The position numbers and the translations under genes were made by a program. This document shows positions 12,401 to 19,261 of a DNA stretch of 32,269 nt, in pieces. Each line of letters starts with the position of its first letter. The stretch's first letter is position 1. The notes under the pieces are model-generated. The model was not told the DNA's origin, did not search any database, and saw nothing but the letters and a program-made list of their open reading frames with translations. This DNA is from Thermoguttaceae bacterium (GTDB lineage: Bacteria; Planctomycetota; Planctomycetia; Pirellulales; Thermoguttaceae): contig JAFSDX010000246.1 of the NCBI GenBank assembly GCA_017436025.1, forward strand, positions 1-32,269, in the 5' to 3' direction.

Positions 12401-14581
12401 GTCGAAAGCGCGATGGTCGACGGCAAGTTGCAATACGTCGTCGCGTGGACGGTCGCCGACCCGGTTACCTTGTCCCGCGAGATTTACCAACGTTCCTTCG
12501 TCGCGACCTACGCCGGAGGCGAGTACTCCGTTAAATTCGGCCAACGCTCCCGCGTTAACGAAACGACGGCGAACGGGCAATACGAGCCGCAAATCGCGAT
12601 CGTCGACGAAGGCCCCGACGCCGGTAAATATTACGTCGTTTGGGTTTCCGACCAAAACGACGCGCCCGGCGCCGGAACCGGAGCCGATATTTACGCTCGC
12701 GCCTACAACGCCGACGGTTCCTCCGCTCGTTTCCTCGGAACGAAGGGCGAAGCGCGGGTCAACACGACGACCGCGCACCGTCAATACCAACCGTCGGTCG
12801 ACGCGAACGAATACGGCGTCGTCTTCGCTTGGACGTCCTTCGACGCCGAAGAGTACAACTACGATCCGGATCTCCGCGAAGATCGCCGCGACGACGGCAT
12901 TTGCGCTCGCGTTTTCAATAACGCGGGCCAACCGGTCAACGTCGCGAACGAACGTCTCGCGTTGGGCGCCGTCGTCGGCGCGAACGAGGGCGAATTCGTT
13001 GTTAACTCGACGGCCGCCGGTTACCAAGGCGCGCCGGACGTCGCGATGTTCGATTGGGAAACGATCGACGGCGTTCTTGCTCCGAAGTTCGTCGTTGCCT
13101 GGCACGGGCCGAACCTGAACGCCGGCGAAGCGATCGAAGACGAAGAAGGAACGACGAACGACGACAACAACAATAACAATAATAACAACAATAATAACGA
13201 CGACAACGAGGACGAAGGCGAAGGTTACGTCGGCCCGTACTCGACGTTCTATAAGTTGATTTCGGCGGGCGGCTCGGTTTCGGAAACCGGCGACGCGACG
13301 ATCGTTTCCTCGAAGGCGGAACGCTTTACGGCGAACGCCGCGAACGAAAGCGGGTCGAACGGCTTCTATCGTCCGGTCGACTCCGGCGAATTGGTCGCCG
13401 CCGCGGGTTCCGTCGCTTCGACGAAACTGAACCTGACCGGAACGACCGGCGACGATGAAATCGTCGTCGAGACGAACGCTTCCGGCGTCGCGACGATTAA
13501 GATCAACGGCAAAAAGCAAAACGTCCCGACCGGAACGACCGCGATCGTTATCGACGGGCTCGGCGGAAACGACTCGATCGTTTACAAATCCGCCGCTTCC
13601 AACGCGGTTAAAGTCGACGCGACGAACGGAACGGTTCGCGTTAACGGCGCGATTTCGATCCTCGCGACGAACGTCGAAGCGGCGAACCTCGACGGCGTCG
13701 GCGCGCTCGAAATTAGCGCGACCGCGGGCGGCGATTACGTCGAACTGTCGGCGAACTCCGCGAAGGCGACCGCGGCGAACGGTTTCGAACTGACCGCGAA
13801 GAACTTCGCGAGCGTTTCGGCGATCGGCGGCGGCAATGCCTCGGCCGCGTTGATCGGAACGGACGGCGACGACGTCGTTTCGGCGACCGCGACGACCGTC
13901 GCGACGAACGGCGTCGAGCTGAAAAACTTCGCGAACGTTCGTATCGACGGCGGCGCCGGGAACGACGTCGCGACGATCGAAGGCGCGACCGCGCTCAACG
14001 CTTCCGAAACCGCCGTCGTCGCGTCGACCGCGAAATCGACGTTCGTCGCGTTCGGTTTCGAAACGGTCGAAGCCAAGGGCGTCGGCGTCGCGACCGCGAA
14101 CGTTTACGGTTCGCGCGGCGACGACGCGGTTCTCGCCGACGCGACGAAGACCGAAATGGTTTACGCCGCCGGAACGATCCTCAAGACGAGCGGTTTCAAT
14201 ACGACGAACGTCTTCGGGAACGGCGGCGCCGACCGCGCTTCGCTCTTCGCCGGTTCCGGAACGAATACGTTCGACGGGCGCGCGAACCAAGCGACCTTGG
14301 CGAACGGCTCCTTCGCTCGCCGCCTGAACGGCTTCTCGAACGTCGCCGTCTTCGGCTCCGAGGAAGGGAAACTCGTCGCGAACCTTTACGATTCGTTCGG
14401 CGACGACGCGTTCGTCTTGGCGCAAGATTCCGCGACGATGGACGTCGACGGCGCGAACCTCTACTCGATTCTCGCGGTCGACCAAGTCAAGGTCAAGCGC
14501 GAAGTCGGTCGCGGCGACGACTCGATCGAGGAAGCGGAAACGCTCGATTACCTCTTCTCGACCGAGAATTGGGACTTCTGA
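3458..14581 (+). CDS. Giant LEPR-xLL-type surface protein with embedded trypsin-like protease
   Basis: The 3,707-residue protein starts at ATG 3458; an in-frame TTG at 3437 would add seven residues. Near the N-terminus LEERQLLS matches the planctomycetal LEPR-xLL secretion-associated motif. Most of the protein is about 19 divergent repeats of the form 'VAMDADGDFVVVWES...GVYGRRF' (for example near 5170, 8780, 9290, 10460, 12070), plausibly propeller-like. Interspersed are short 'AIRAIPG...VTF' modules (near 4110, 4750, 9020) and two Ig-like domains (about 7540-8060 and 11100-11680). Between about 9480 and 10310 lies an S1 protease domain with His2068 (TAAH), Asp2119 (VDLAIL) and Ser2235 (GDSGGP). 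Asn/Asp and Thr/Gly-rich linkers separate blocks. The C-terminal 380 residues hold degenerate RTX-like motifs (GLGGNDS, GGAGND). An adhesin or matrix protein at the cell surface with proteolytic activity is the best inference. Its own terminator follows. Confidence 0.88.
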   Translation: MSLSRKNKIGSVAELLTGRFAKKRLEKTRGQKPTKLLLDQLEERQLLSLTVGTTDNILVNDGWQDVRGEIAVDSNDAGDMIVAWTGADRLANPDYDSADSESSPYLLDENGNYVEDLNIYGRYLTDEVQIITLPQEVVPGSTLADGTKVESGTFELVYNAYETQRFSIYKSSFAQNAGEDVYPTTNSLSCFNLGFYAEGELTWILFKYDSALLPSDNAANLQEAIRAIPGGEYTQTTVTAVSETDFDITFYGGDGVDFAGQNISDVKVRNDFYADLNGILEKVKATDFDASDLRSCSSFQKLILRDVFGDNYLKTVENMTTTQGKKAVVKALQTELDAQADELASGVVTTVDQVQNITTYSSKTGAALGITVDSDPWVTAKNIQNAFNAVSNPTLYAPVTRGYIYDEATHTYTYAEEPSRAYSSDQTYGTMQAAIKAIEVKVVPVAGTTNQFQVTFTGANGLQNEDALIVSSAEYVTKTKEVDPVTGKSKAVYNYVDVIAQDSRTGEYGHVSDKNYSPVATTVKESSSIFRVNASEVAEFVVDSDGDVVYDREGTLATNGTGRTNQMKPDVAMSADGTFVVVWESENADAKQPYNKSDIMARRFVVQGYAEEGTEQYEKMSFYTNGAEDGFVGYVPPAETAFSTDPVADPYVLDSTATKVQCVAPVANEFVVNAEKNGRQTDPTIGADKDGAFIVAWTSEAQDASYFGGVYARQYNALAQPVTGDITLASSQIGTNYYGPADAAMSDDGYAVVAWNYNTSATGATTLYHSILEPQSAKFIVDHEVVAEGGYGASVSFAYSLLDEKNGDYSARFGIAYSLQEGAAADNDDDNADAANAVLDETLANLPNVNYASAVYEITGNVLEEEEAPTVENDNNNDNDADDEEDDTNVSDEVIHVGTRETSLFTAALVAENTTDMPGNQGNPSIGLDADGDVFIAFQGSNALDIQSMTNAFTELDYLGYAADSEELAIRLSWSDFDKANLVYVGKKIGYGDDKFAYEDKNEDLAQYVKLALGWGYDEYGDLVEFGVEPVYAVRNVDCVDVDAYERRFLAVAQKEGATAEQLTRLYAVLETLLSPLRNNGNDVSLQVYGQKYYGSATTDEASDFGVVSNLRNGSNACFYLAFPNRYVASATTSLVIGRQDNAENNEPLNAETIAIDLSGQYDADFGFVTDPLAAAQAVADALNASTLANGDAAFIVRYVPLSEVEFYKGTLGELDIFTESFEYSATVTINDVEQQIQRSVDDYFVLQIVAQNTLHDAPLYIGYEDVLEPTTVTLLNQTIEDMNYGGAASLFVERNGSLGAAQTNPALTTTSNGDLTVAWGVRSDADPRNAYNTYPNVGNPIDAAFTHIYVRPFVESTDAAGPTVVNVSLPNGDKVQEGEMVTSALRDVVVSFSEEMLTVGDGTNYYNRLHAVDNVANWTLLRDGVEVTGAIESVTFGMNASQELAQNTVDEDGNPVAEINDGVLANGTNRWEAVVTFAEGFELNDGNYTLVCSSMVQDIARNAIYSQGYAVDGSGAGFDGRDWSLDFSVVRLNQALGFEYGDGFERDNFIPEDYIEYDPNADSHQNGVYGPVVYTDYSALRQVTRSSILNETSDYGPNTAQSVASNANGDFVATWVETLEQIDEETGNKTVTQTVWAKTYRALYILNAEGVREQVIDQSVENVVVKVYEATAEYEATTNKKGETVYKLLSATANGEATEKFADPRQASVAIDDRGEFVVVWDMITDGEEADGSRDVYMAKYAFNGGQMKLNGKAEALRVNVETDKDQQYASVAMDADGDVVVVWESYGQDGSGWGVYGRRFMTNGSSFGYANTIQTLSFSDSIEVQGDVLTLTGEVDDKAFEIQVELSVEMKTNAERIKNALLSVGCFEEKDLEVAVSGAGEISIEFKGDYTATYVDLLEAEWTREGKTDRNLVCNVEMRQLGATGEEFEVNETTENNQRFASIAMERDGGFVVSWTSWGQDGDSATESNIYARKFASNHVISNSVGSVEDMTIAADGTSKVISTDDIDSHEVYGGGVYDSVCMITVGGDATDAGTGTGTDDNEVDAEALGSGSLLTTGMHILTAAHVVTGDDGTPIDPNETQILVTFHTANGTVSIPVAEVYVHETYDGETGGAGVDLAILQLATAAPRELEGYELYAGSDEIGQTVTFVGYGTYGEADDDDDEIGNRGIGVKHQGQNVYELDGANFQDSENPNVLVYDFDDGTAANDYLGNYYGIYNRGLGDDEAITAPGDSGGPTFINGQIAGVCSWGTDFDGDSSFGPGNYQVDVRVSAYVDWVNEIILGGLGSEFLVNTDLTVTVATDDDDTTTDTDDDETLTTLDDAWTRGNQIWSSVAMDANGNFVVTWTGYNQDGNGDSLTGASNNGLGGVFGQVFASDPKNSLTYGGGVFQVNEYTAYDQIHSQVAMASNGDFVVVYESYQDPSNDENSDVADNYGIYARRYEVVEGEPIEVDLGTTTGGTTTGGTTGNDTNDTETEPVEVTPLTQSAIGSEFRVTRDDYYEYDKDQLGGSVAVDANGDMVFVWTDLSEPRENVEAVVRMRALTLPEDDIPPYVVRANAAYQNAAGEELQVSLYNNNVTFASGYAPTALVYSFSEYMYSAQMNLDVKDDAFDADALYAYSDAKSRELDSIKSVLNLGNWSMTHNGKKIENDYIADIVYGYNASTLVEDYVRNLEAETGETYYVSSSETRTNSYELVIIFRKPLPDGSYAVTLSDKVADAFANRLDGDYDGESGGSFTVRFNVGVATSEDGEQDRVPTTDMEAYVGALGGNGVPVVVSNQDGFIIVTESQTLYEIGSTGDNDNNNNNTNNNNNGTDDETTESYGYYETVTIDGTVYRIQSDIVMRRFNADGSTNGVETRVNTYSTGNQIHPDVALTESGSYVVAWVGESDDALNGVSARFYPGGAAQAKQVQIAGRKGIRCWNVDVQINEATGLALITWIQGDTTTDGADKVCGVYYDVNGEQKSEIFTVAENGERSIESFDVESAMVDGKLQYVVAWTVADPVTLSREIYQRSFVATYAGGEYSVKFGQRSRVNETTANGQYEPQIAIVDEGPDAGKYYVVWVSDQNDAPGAGTGADIYARAYNADGSSARFLGTKGEARVNTTTAHRQYQPSVDANEYGVVFAWTSFDAEEYNYDPDLREDRRDDGICARVFNNAGQPVNVANERLALGAVVGANEGEFVVNSTAAGYQGAPDVAMFDWETIDGVLAPKFVVAWHGPNLNAGEAIEDEEGTTNDDNNNNNNNNNNNDDNEDEGEGYVGPYSTFYKLISAGGSVSETGDATIVSSKAERFTANAANESGSNGFYRPVDSGELVAAAGSVASTKLNLTGTTGDDEIVVETNASGVATIKINGKKQNVPTGTTAIVIDGLGGNDSIVYKSAASNAVKVDATNGTVRVNGAISILATNVEAANLDGVGALEISATAGGDYVELSANSAKATAANGFELTAKNFASVSAIGGGNASAALIGTDGDDVVSATATTVATNGVELKNFANVRIDGGAGNDVATIEGATALNASETAVVASTAKSTFVAFGFETVEAKGVGVATANVYGSRGDDAVLADATKTEMVYAAGTILKTSGFNTTNVFGNGGADRASLFAGSGTNTFDGRANQATLANGSFARRLNGFSNVAVFGSEEGKLVANLYDSFGDDAFVLAQDSATMDVDGANLYSILAVDQVKVKREVGRGDDSIEEAETLDYLFSTENWDF
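13166..13198 (+). repeat. Poly-asparagine tract in the giant gene
   Basis: Eleven consecutive Asn codons, irregularly mixed AAC and AAT, flanked by Asp codons. Similar Asn/Asp runs lie near 6070-6125 and 11851-11905. All three sit at domain boundaries and look like flexible linkers. Mixed codons argue against simple slippage as the current source. Confidence 0.8.
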
Positions 14582-14664
14582 GCGGCGTTTGAAACGAGCG
14601 AACGACGGGACGTTCGGCCCTTGCCGAGCGTTCCCGAACGGTCGCTAACGAGTTAAAAAAGGAC

Positions 14665-14702
14665 AAAACGCGGAGTCGAGACGTCGGCGCCGCGTTTTTT
14701 TT
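14665..14702 (+). terminator. Intrinsic terminator of the giant gene
   Basis: Nine-base-pair stem (14665-14673 with 14690-14698) followed by a run of T to 14702. It begins 84 bases after the stop codon. Confidence 0.75.
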
Positions 14703-14744
14703 GGTTGAAAATCGGGAAGAAGCCGGATTTGTCGAAACGAGACC

Positions 14745-14773
14745 TTGACCTTTTCGCTTAAAAAAGGTAAAAT
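14745..14773 (+). promoter_or_regulatory. Sigma-70-type promoter for secA
   Basis: TTGACC (14745-14750) and TAAAAT (14768-14773) with a 17-base spacer match the consensus at five of six bases each. The predicted start near 14780 leaves a leader of about 230 bases before ATG 15008. Confidence 0.65.
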
Positions 14774-15007
14774 TATTAAAGTTTTTTCTCTTTTTGGACG
14801 GAGCCGAAAATTCGCGGCAAAATTTCCGTCGAAAAGAGGGCGCGTTTGCGAACGACGGGAACGGCGAAGAACGTTCCGCGTCGACCGCGTCGAGCGCGTC
14901 GGCGACCTTTTGACAATTTGACGCCCGACGGCGGTTTCGGCGGCGCTTCGAGTTTTTCGAACGTCCGACGACGGCGCGCGTCGGAAGACAGCGAAAATCG
15001 GTTTAAT

Positions 15008-18000
15008 ATGGATTTGCAAGACTCCCTTGAGGGCGTCGGCGATTTTTTCGGCGGCGTCTCGCGTTGGATGGAAAATAGAATCACGTCGTTGTTCGGTTCG
15101 TCGAACGCTCGAGCGCTGAAGAAAATTCAGCCGCGCGTCGAGACGATCAACGGGCTCGAGCCGAAATATCAAGCGATGAGCGACGAGGAGTTGCGCGAGC
15201 AAACGTTCCTCTTCCGCAAACGCCTCGCGGCCGGAGAAACGCTCGACGACCTGCTCGAAGAAGCGTTCGCCGTCTGCCGCGAAGCCGGGCGTCGCGTTTT
15301 GGGCTTGCGCCACTACGACGTGCAAATGATCGGCGGGTGCGCGCTTCACGAAGGCAAGATCGCCGAAATGATGACCGGCGAAGGGAAAACGCTCGTCGCG
15401 ACCCTTCCGGCGTACCTCAACGCGCTCGAAGGGAAGGGCGTTCACGTCGTTACGGTCAACGACTATTTGGCGCGCCGCGACATGGAGTGGATGGGGCCGC
15501 TTTATATGTCGCTCGGTATGACGGTCGGTTCGATTCAGAGCAATATGTCGACCGCCGACCGCCAAAAGGCCTATTCTTGCGACATTACCTACGGCACGAA
15601 CAACGAGTTCGGGTTCGACTACCTGCGCGACAACATGCGTTACGCCCGTCGCGCCGACTCGAACTTCCCGCCGGACGCGCAACAGTCGCAAGGCCGCCTG
15701 CATTACGCCATCATCGACGAAGTCGACAACATTCTTATCGACGAAGCGCGGACGCCGCTCATCATCGCCGGTTCGGCGCGCGACGACTTGTCGAAATACA
15801 TCGCCGCCGACCGTCTCGCGGCGCAGCTGGTGAAAGACGTCGACTTCAAGGTCGACGAAAAAGACCACACGACGAACCTAACCGACGAAGGCGTCCGCCG
15901 CGCCGAGCGTTTGGCCGGCGTCGAGAGCTTCTACACGGTCGGGAATATGCACTGGCCGCACTTGATCGACAACGCGTTGAAAGCGCGTTACCTCTACAAG
16001 CGCGACGTCAACTACGTCGTCAAAGACGGCGAAATCGTCATCGTCGACGACTTCACCGGGCGCTTGATGGAAGGGCGCACCTGGAGCGACGGTCTGCACC
16101 AAGCGGTCGAAGCGAAGGAAGGCGTTCGCGTTAAGGAAGAAAACCGCACGTTGGCGACGATCACCTTGCAGAACTTCTTCAAGTTGTACGACAAAATCGG
16201 CGGTATGACCGGCACCGCGATGACCGAAGCGAGCGAGTTCTGGAAAATTTACAAACTCGACGTTCTCGCGATTCCGCCGAACCGCCCGGTGCAACGCATT
16301 TGCAAGCCGGACTTGATTTACCGCACCGAAGCGGAAAAATACAAGGCCGTCGTCGACGAAATCGAACGCGTTCACAAGTGGGACGTCCTTATCCTCAAAA
16401 ACGGCGAGGAAGCCCTCGGGACGCTCGGCAAAGAGGAAGCCGACTACGTCGAGTTCACCGCCAAGGGAACGAAAGACGTTCTGAAAGTTCCGCGTTCCGA
16501 AATCGTCGAAATCGAATACAAGGGGCGCCCGATTCTCGTCGGGACGGTCTCGATTCAAAAGAGCGAACTCATTTCCGGGATGTTGAACCGTCGCGGCGTC
16601 AAGCACCAAGTCTTGAACGCTCGCCCGGAAAACATCGGTCGCGAAGCGGAAATCGTCGCGCAAGCCGGGCGGATGAACGCCGTTACGATCGCGACGAATA
16701 TGGCCGGGCGCGGAACCGACATCATCCTCGGCGGGAACCCGGAAACCCTCGCTTGGTCGATTTTCCAAACGAAGTACCCGACGCGCCTCGACGTTCCGCA
16801 AGACGAATGGGTCGCGCTCGTCAACGAAATCGAAAACCGCGAGCAAATGAAGGCCGAAGGGCAAAAAGTTCGCGAACTCGGCGGCTTGCACATTATCGGC
16901 ACCGAACGACACGAAGCGCGCCGCATCGACTTGCAGCTCGTCGGGCGTTGCGGTCGTCAAGGCGACCCCGGGATCGCGCGTTTCTTCCTGTCGCTCGAAG
17001 ACGACTTGGTGCGCATCTTCGCCGGCGATTGGGTCAAAAATATGTTGACCCGTCTCGGGATGGAAGACGGTCAAGCGATCGAAAGCAAGATGGTAACGCG
17101 CCGCATCGAAGGGGCGCAAAAGAAGATCGAAGAACGCCACTTCGAGACGCGCAAAAGCCTCCTCGATTACGACGAAGTGATGGATATGCAACGCAAGCGC
17201 GTCTACTCGTACCGCCAACGCATTCTCGACGGCGGGAACACGAAGGACTTCGTCGAAGAGATGATCGACGCGCAACTCGAGCGTTACTTGAAGGAGTTCT
17301 TGGCGCCGACTTACGGGGCCGCCGCCTACGCCGCTTACGTTTCGCACGTCTTGAACGTCGAGTTCGAAGCGAAGCAGTTCCGCGGTATGGACGCGAAAAT
17401 GGCGAGCGAATACGCCGTCGATCACGCTCGCCGTATGTCGGAAACGCACGCGCTCGACGCGGTCGAAGAAAACCTCTCCGACGACGCGCCGGAGGAAGAA
17501 TGGAACTGGCAAGCGTTGGCGAAAGCCGCGAACGCGCGCTGGAACGCCGGAGTGCGCGACGTCGATTTGAAGAAAATCGGGCGCGACGGCGTCGCCGAGT
17601 TCCTGATCGAAAAAGCGAATAAGTTCTGCGACGGCGCGAACCTCGACGCGGGCGAACCGCTCCTCGACGCGAATTACGGCGTCCGAACGGCTTGCCGTTG
17701 GCTCCGCGACAAGTTCGGGATTCAAATCGACGAAGACGAAGCGACGAAACTTGAAACCGCCGACTTCCGCAAGTTGGCCCGCGACAAAGCGATCGAAGGT
17801 TACCGCGAACGCGAGGCGCGCTTCCCGGTCTTGGCCGGTTTGACGCACTTCACCGTTCAAGACCAAAACGGCAAACGGTACGACCGCGAAGGCGTCGCCG
17901 ACTGGGCCGCGCGTCGGTTCGGCGTCGCGCTCGACCTCGAAGACTTGAAGAACAAGCAACGCCGCGAAATCGAAGAAACGCTCTTCGCGATCAGTCGCGC

Positions 18001-18772
18001 CGCGTCGGAAAAAGCGGAGCCGTACCGCGTCGAGATGCGAAAGCGGCTTGAAAAACTCTTCGCCGACGAAAGCGTCGACGTCGAAAAAATCCGCGAAAAG
18101 CGCGAAGAAAAGATCGCCCGCAACGAACGGATTACGTCGAGCGATATTCGCAAGATTCGCCGAGACGCGCCGGAGTTGAAGTCGCTTTGCGATTGGCTCA
18201 ACGGCGAACTCGGCCAAGCGCTGACCGTCGAGGAACTCTCCGATTGGGACGTGTTGCTCTTGGAGAACCGCGTCGAGTCGATCATCGAAAACGAGTTCAA
18301 TCCGGAGATGCGCAAGGTCGAGCGGTCGTTGATTCTCGGCATTTTGGACGCGGCTTGGAAAGATCACCTGATGGCGATGGACCACCTCAAGGCGAGCGTC
18401 GGGTTCCGCGGATACGCGCAAGTCGACCCGAAAGTCGAGTACAAACGCGAGGGGATGCGCATCTTCGACGCGATGTGGAACGGCGTCTTCGAACGCGTTA
18501 CCGATTACGTCTACCGCGTCGAACAGCTCGACGAGAACTTCATCGGTTCCGTTTGGTCCGCCGGAACGACGATGCGCGCGACCCAGCCCGCCGCGCAGTC
18601 GGCGACCGCCGAGATTGACGCCGATCGCGCCGCGCAAGAGGAAGCGATCGAAGCGAGCAAAGGCCAAAAGGTCGAGACGATCCGCAACAAAGAACCGCGC
18701 GTCGGGCGCAACGACCCGTGTCCGTGCGGCAGCGGGAAAAAGTACAAGAATTGCTGCGGCAAATACAACTGA
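15008..18772 (+). CDS. secA: Preprotein translocase ATPase SecA, enlarged form
   Basis: SecA drives ATP-dependent export of unfolded preproteins through SecYEG. From ATG 15008 the protein has 1,254 residues, well above the roughly 900 of E. coli SecA. Visible landmarks are Walker A MTGEGKT (Lys127), Walker B IIDEVDNILIDEARTPLI (Asp237 begins DEVD), ITYGTNNEFGFDYLRDNM in the first motor domain, MAGRGTDIILGG and GRCGRQGDPG in the second, the scaffold segment AAWKDHLMAMDHLKASVGFR, and a C-terminal SEC-C zinc motif CPCGSGKKYKNCC (about 1234-1246). The extra length lies in a block at about 455-502 in the second motor domain and a much larger one in the helical scaffold/wing region (about 760-1090). 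I chose 15008 because the upstream in-frame sequence is Arg-rich and unlike SecA; the ribosome binding site there is weak. Confidence 0.96.
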   Translation: MDLQDSLEGVGDFFGGVSRWMENRITSLFGSSNARALKKIQPRVETINGLEPKYQAMSDEELREQTFLFRKRLAAGETLDDLLEEAFAVCREAGRRVLGLRHYDVQMIGGCALHEGKIAEMMTGEGKTLVATLPAYLNALEGKGVHVVTVNDYLARRDMEWMGPLYMSLGMTVGSIQSNMSTADRQKAYSCDITYGTNNEFGFDYLRDNMRYARRADSNFPPDAQQSQGRLHYAIIDEVDNILIDEARTPLIIAGSARDDLSKYIAADRLAAQLVKDVDFKVDEKDHTTNLTDEGVRRAERLAGVESFYTVGNMHWPHLIDNALKARYLYKRDVNYVVKDGEIVIVDDFTGRLMEGRTWSDGLHQAVEAKEGVRVKEENRTLATITLQNFFKLYDKIGGMTGTAMTEASEFWKIYKLDVLAIPPNRPVQRICKPDLIYRTEAEKYKAVVDEIERVHKWDVLILKNGEEALGTLGKEEADYVEFTAKGTKDVLKVPRSEIVEIEYKGRPILVGTVSIQKSELISGMLNRRGVKHQVLNARPENIGREAEIVAQAGRMNAVTIATNMAGRGTDIILGGNPETLAWSIFQTKYPTRLDVPQDEWVALVNEIENREQMKAEGQKVRELGGLHIIGTERHEARRIDLQLVGRCGRQGDPGIARFFLSLEDDLVRIFAGDWVKNMLTRLGMEDGQAIESKMVTRRIEGAQKKIEERHFETRKSLLDYDEVMDMQRKRVYSYRQRILDGGNTKDFVEEMIDAQLERYLKEFLAPTYGAAAYAAYVSHVLNVEFEAKQFRGMDAKMASEYAVDHARRMSETHALDAVEENLSDDAPEEEWNWQALAKAANARWNAGVRDVDLKKIGRDGVAEFLIEKANKFCDGANLDAGEPLLDANYGVRTACRWLRDKFGIQIDEDEATKLETADFRKLARDKAIEGYREREARFPVLAGLTHFTVQDQNGKRYDREGVADWAARRFGVALDLEDLKNKQRREIEETLFAISRAASEKAEPYRVEMRKRLEKLFADESVDVEKIREKREEKIARNERITSSDIRKIRRDAPELKSLCDWLNGELGQALTVEELSDWDVLLLENRVESIIENEFNPEMRKVERSLILGILDAAWKDHLMAMDHLKASVGFRGYAQVDPKVEYKREGMRIFDAMWNGVFERVTDYVYRVEQLDENFIGSVWSAGTTMRATQPAAQSATAEIDADRAAQEEAIEASKGQKVETIRNKEPRVGRNDPCPCGSGKKYKNCCGKYN

Positions 18773-18811
18773 CGCGGAAACTTAGTCCGCGTTAAGCGAG
18801 CCGGGTAACGA

Positions 18812-18850
18812 AACGCCGTCGTTCGAGTTTTCGAGCGGCGGCGTTTTTTT
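18812..18850 (+). terminator. Intrinsic terminator of secA
   Basis: Fifteen-base-pair stem (18812-18826 with 18831-18845, two G-U pairs), a four-base loop and a run of seven T. It begins 40 bases after the secA stop. Confidence 0.85.
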
Positions 18851-18978
18851 GTCGCGTTCGGCGTTAGTTTGGGTGAATAGGGGAACGGGGCGGTTCCGTC
18901 GAGCGGCGGCGTTTTTTTGTCGCGTCCGGAGTTAATTTGGGCGGGATAGGGGAACGGGGCGGTTCCGTCGACCGGCGG
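18831..18978 (+). repeat. Tandem repeat after secA, two copies plus a fragment
   Basis: Copy 1 is 18831-18898 (68 bp) and copy 2 is 18899-18967 (69 bp). They differ at a handful of bases and one single-base indel, and a partial third copy covers 18968-18978. Each begins with the right arm and T-run of the secA terminator, so the second copy has a terminator half without its partner arm. Confidence 0.85.
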
Positions 18979-19077
18979 TTAATCGGAACTTCTTCATTTT
19001 CCCAAGTTGCGCGAAACTTATCGTCGGGAAAAAGCGTCTAAAAAAAGGAAAAAAACGATTTTTTCTCGTCGATTTTG

Positions 19078-19106
19078 TTGATTTCGCGTTTGCGACGCGG
19101 TATAAT
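19078..19106 (+). promoter_or_regulatory. Sigma-70-type promoter for the first DUF1559 module
   Basis: TTGATT (19078-19083) and a perfect TATAAT (19101-19106) with a 17-base spacer, 155 bases upstream of the start codon. Confidence 0.7.
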
Positions 19107-19261
19107 CGACGTATCGAAAAGAAAGGAGAGAAAACGGAAGCCGACTCGACGTAAACGGCGGCAAATCAACGGAATAACGAAGCGATAAACAAGCGGGCCG
19201 TCGCGACGGTTCGCGCGAAATTTGTTTTTTTAGATGTTTTTGCGTTAGCGCAAGGAGACGA

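Larger units (their letters stand above)
14582..15007 (+). other. Intergenic region and long secA leader
   Basis: This stretch holds the terminator of the giant gene, the secA promoter and a leader of about 230 bases. The secA frame stays open through the leader to a TTG at 14846, but the translation is Arg-rich like the out-of-frame reading seen elsewhere, so I treat it as untranslated. A 7-bp hairpin (14964-14970/14979-14985) ends about 22 bases before the secA ATG and could affect its translation. Confidence 0.5.
18773..19261 (+). other. Intergenic region with terminator, tandem repeat and DUF1559 leader
   Basis: No gene is supportable here. In order it holds the secA terminator, a 68/69-bp tandem duplication, the promoter of the first DUF1559 gene and a leader of about 150 bases. 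The leader contains a perfect 12-bp palindrome (19198-19209) and a small hairpin, TTGCG/CGCAA (19240-19244/19249-19253), that ends inside the AAGGAG ribosome binding site. Confidence 0.55.

Noticed and set aside
3464..14485. A 3,673-codon open frame on the - strand opposite the giant gene
   Set aside because: It is exactly codon-aligned with the + strand gene and exists only because that gene avoids TTA, CTA and TCA. Its translation is Arg/Val/Asp-rich with no recognisable domain, and it has no ribosome binding site.
14846..15007. A 54-residue N-terminal extension of SecA from a TTG codon
   Set aside because: The extension is Arg-rich low complexity like out-of-frame translation elsewhere, while ATG 15008 gives an N-terminus ahead of the conserved SecA core. 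Not fully excluded because AGAGGG precedes the TTG.
15878..18667. A 929-codon - strand frame opposite secA
   Set aside because: It has the same codon-avoidance cause and the same featureless Arg/Val-rich translation, and the + strand is unmistakably secA.
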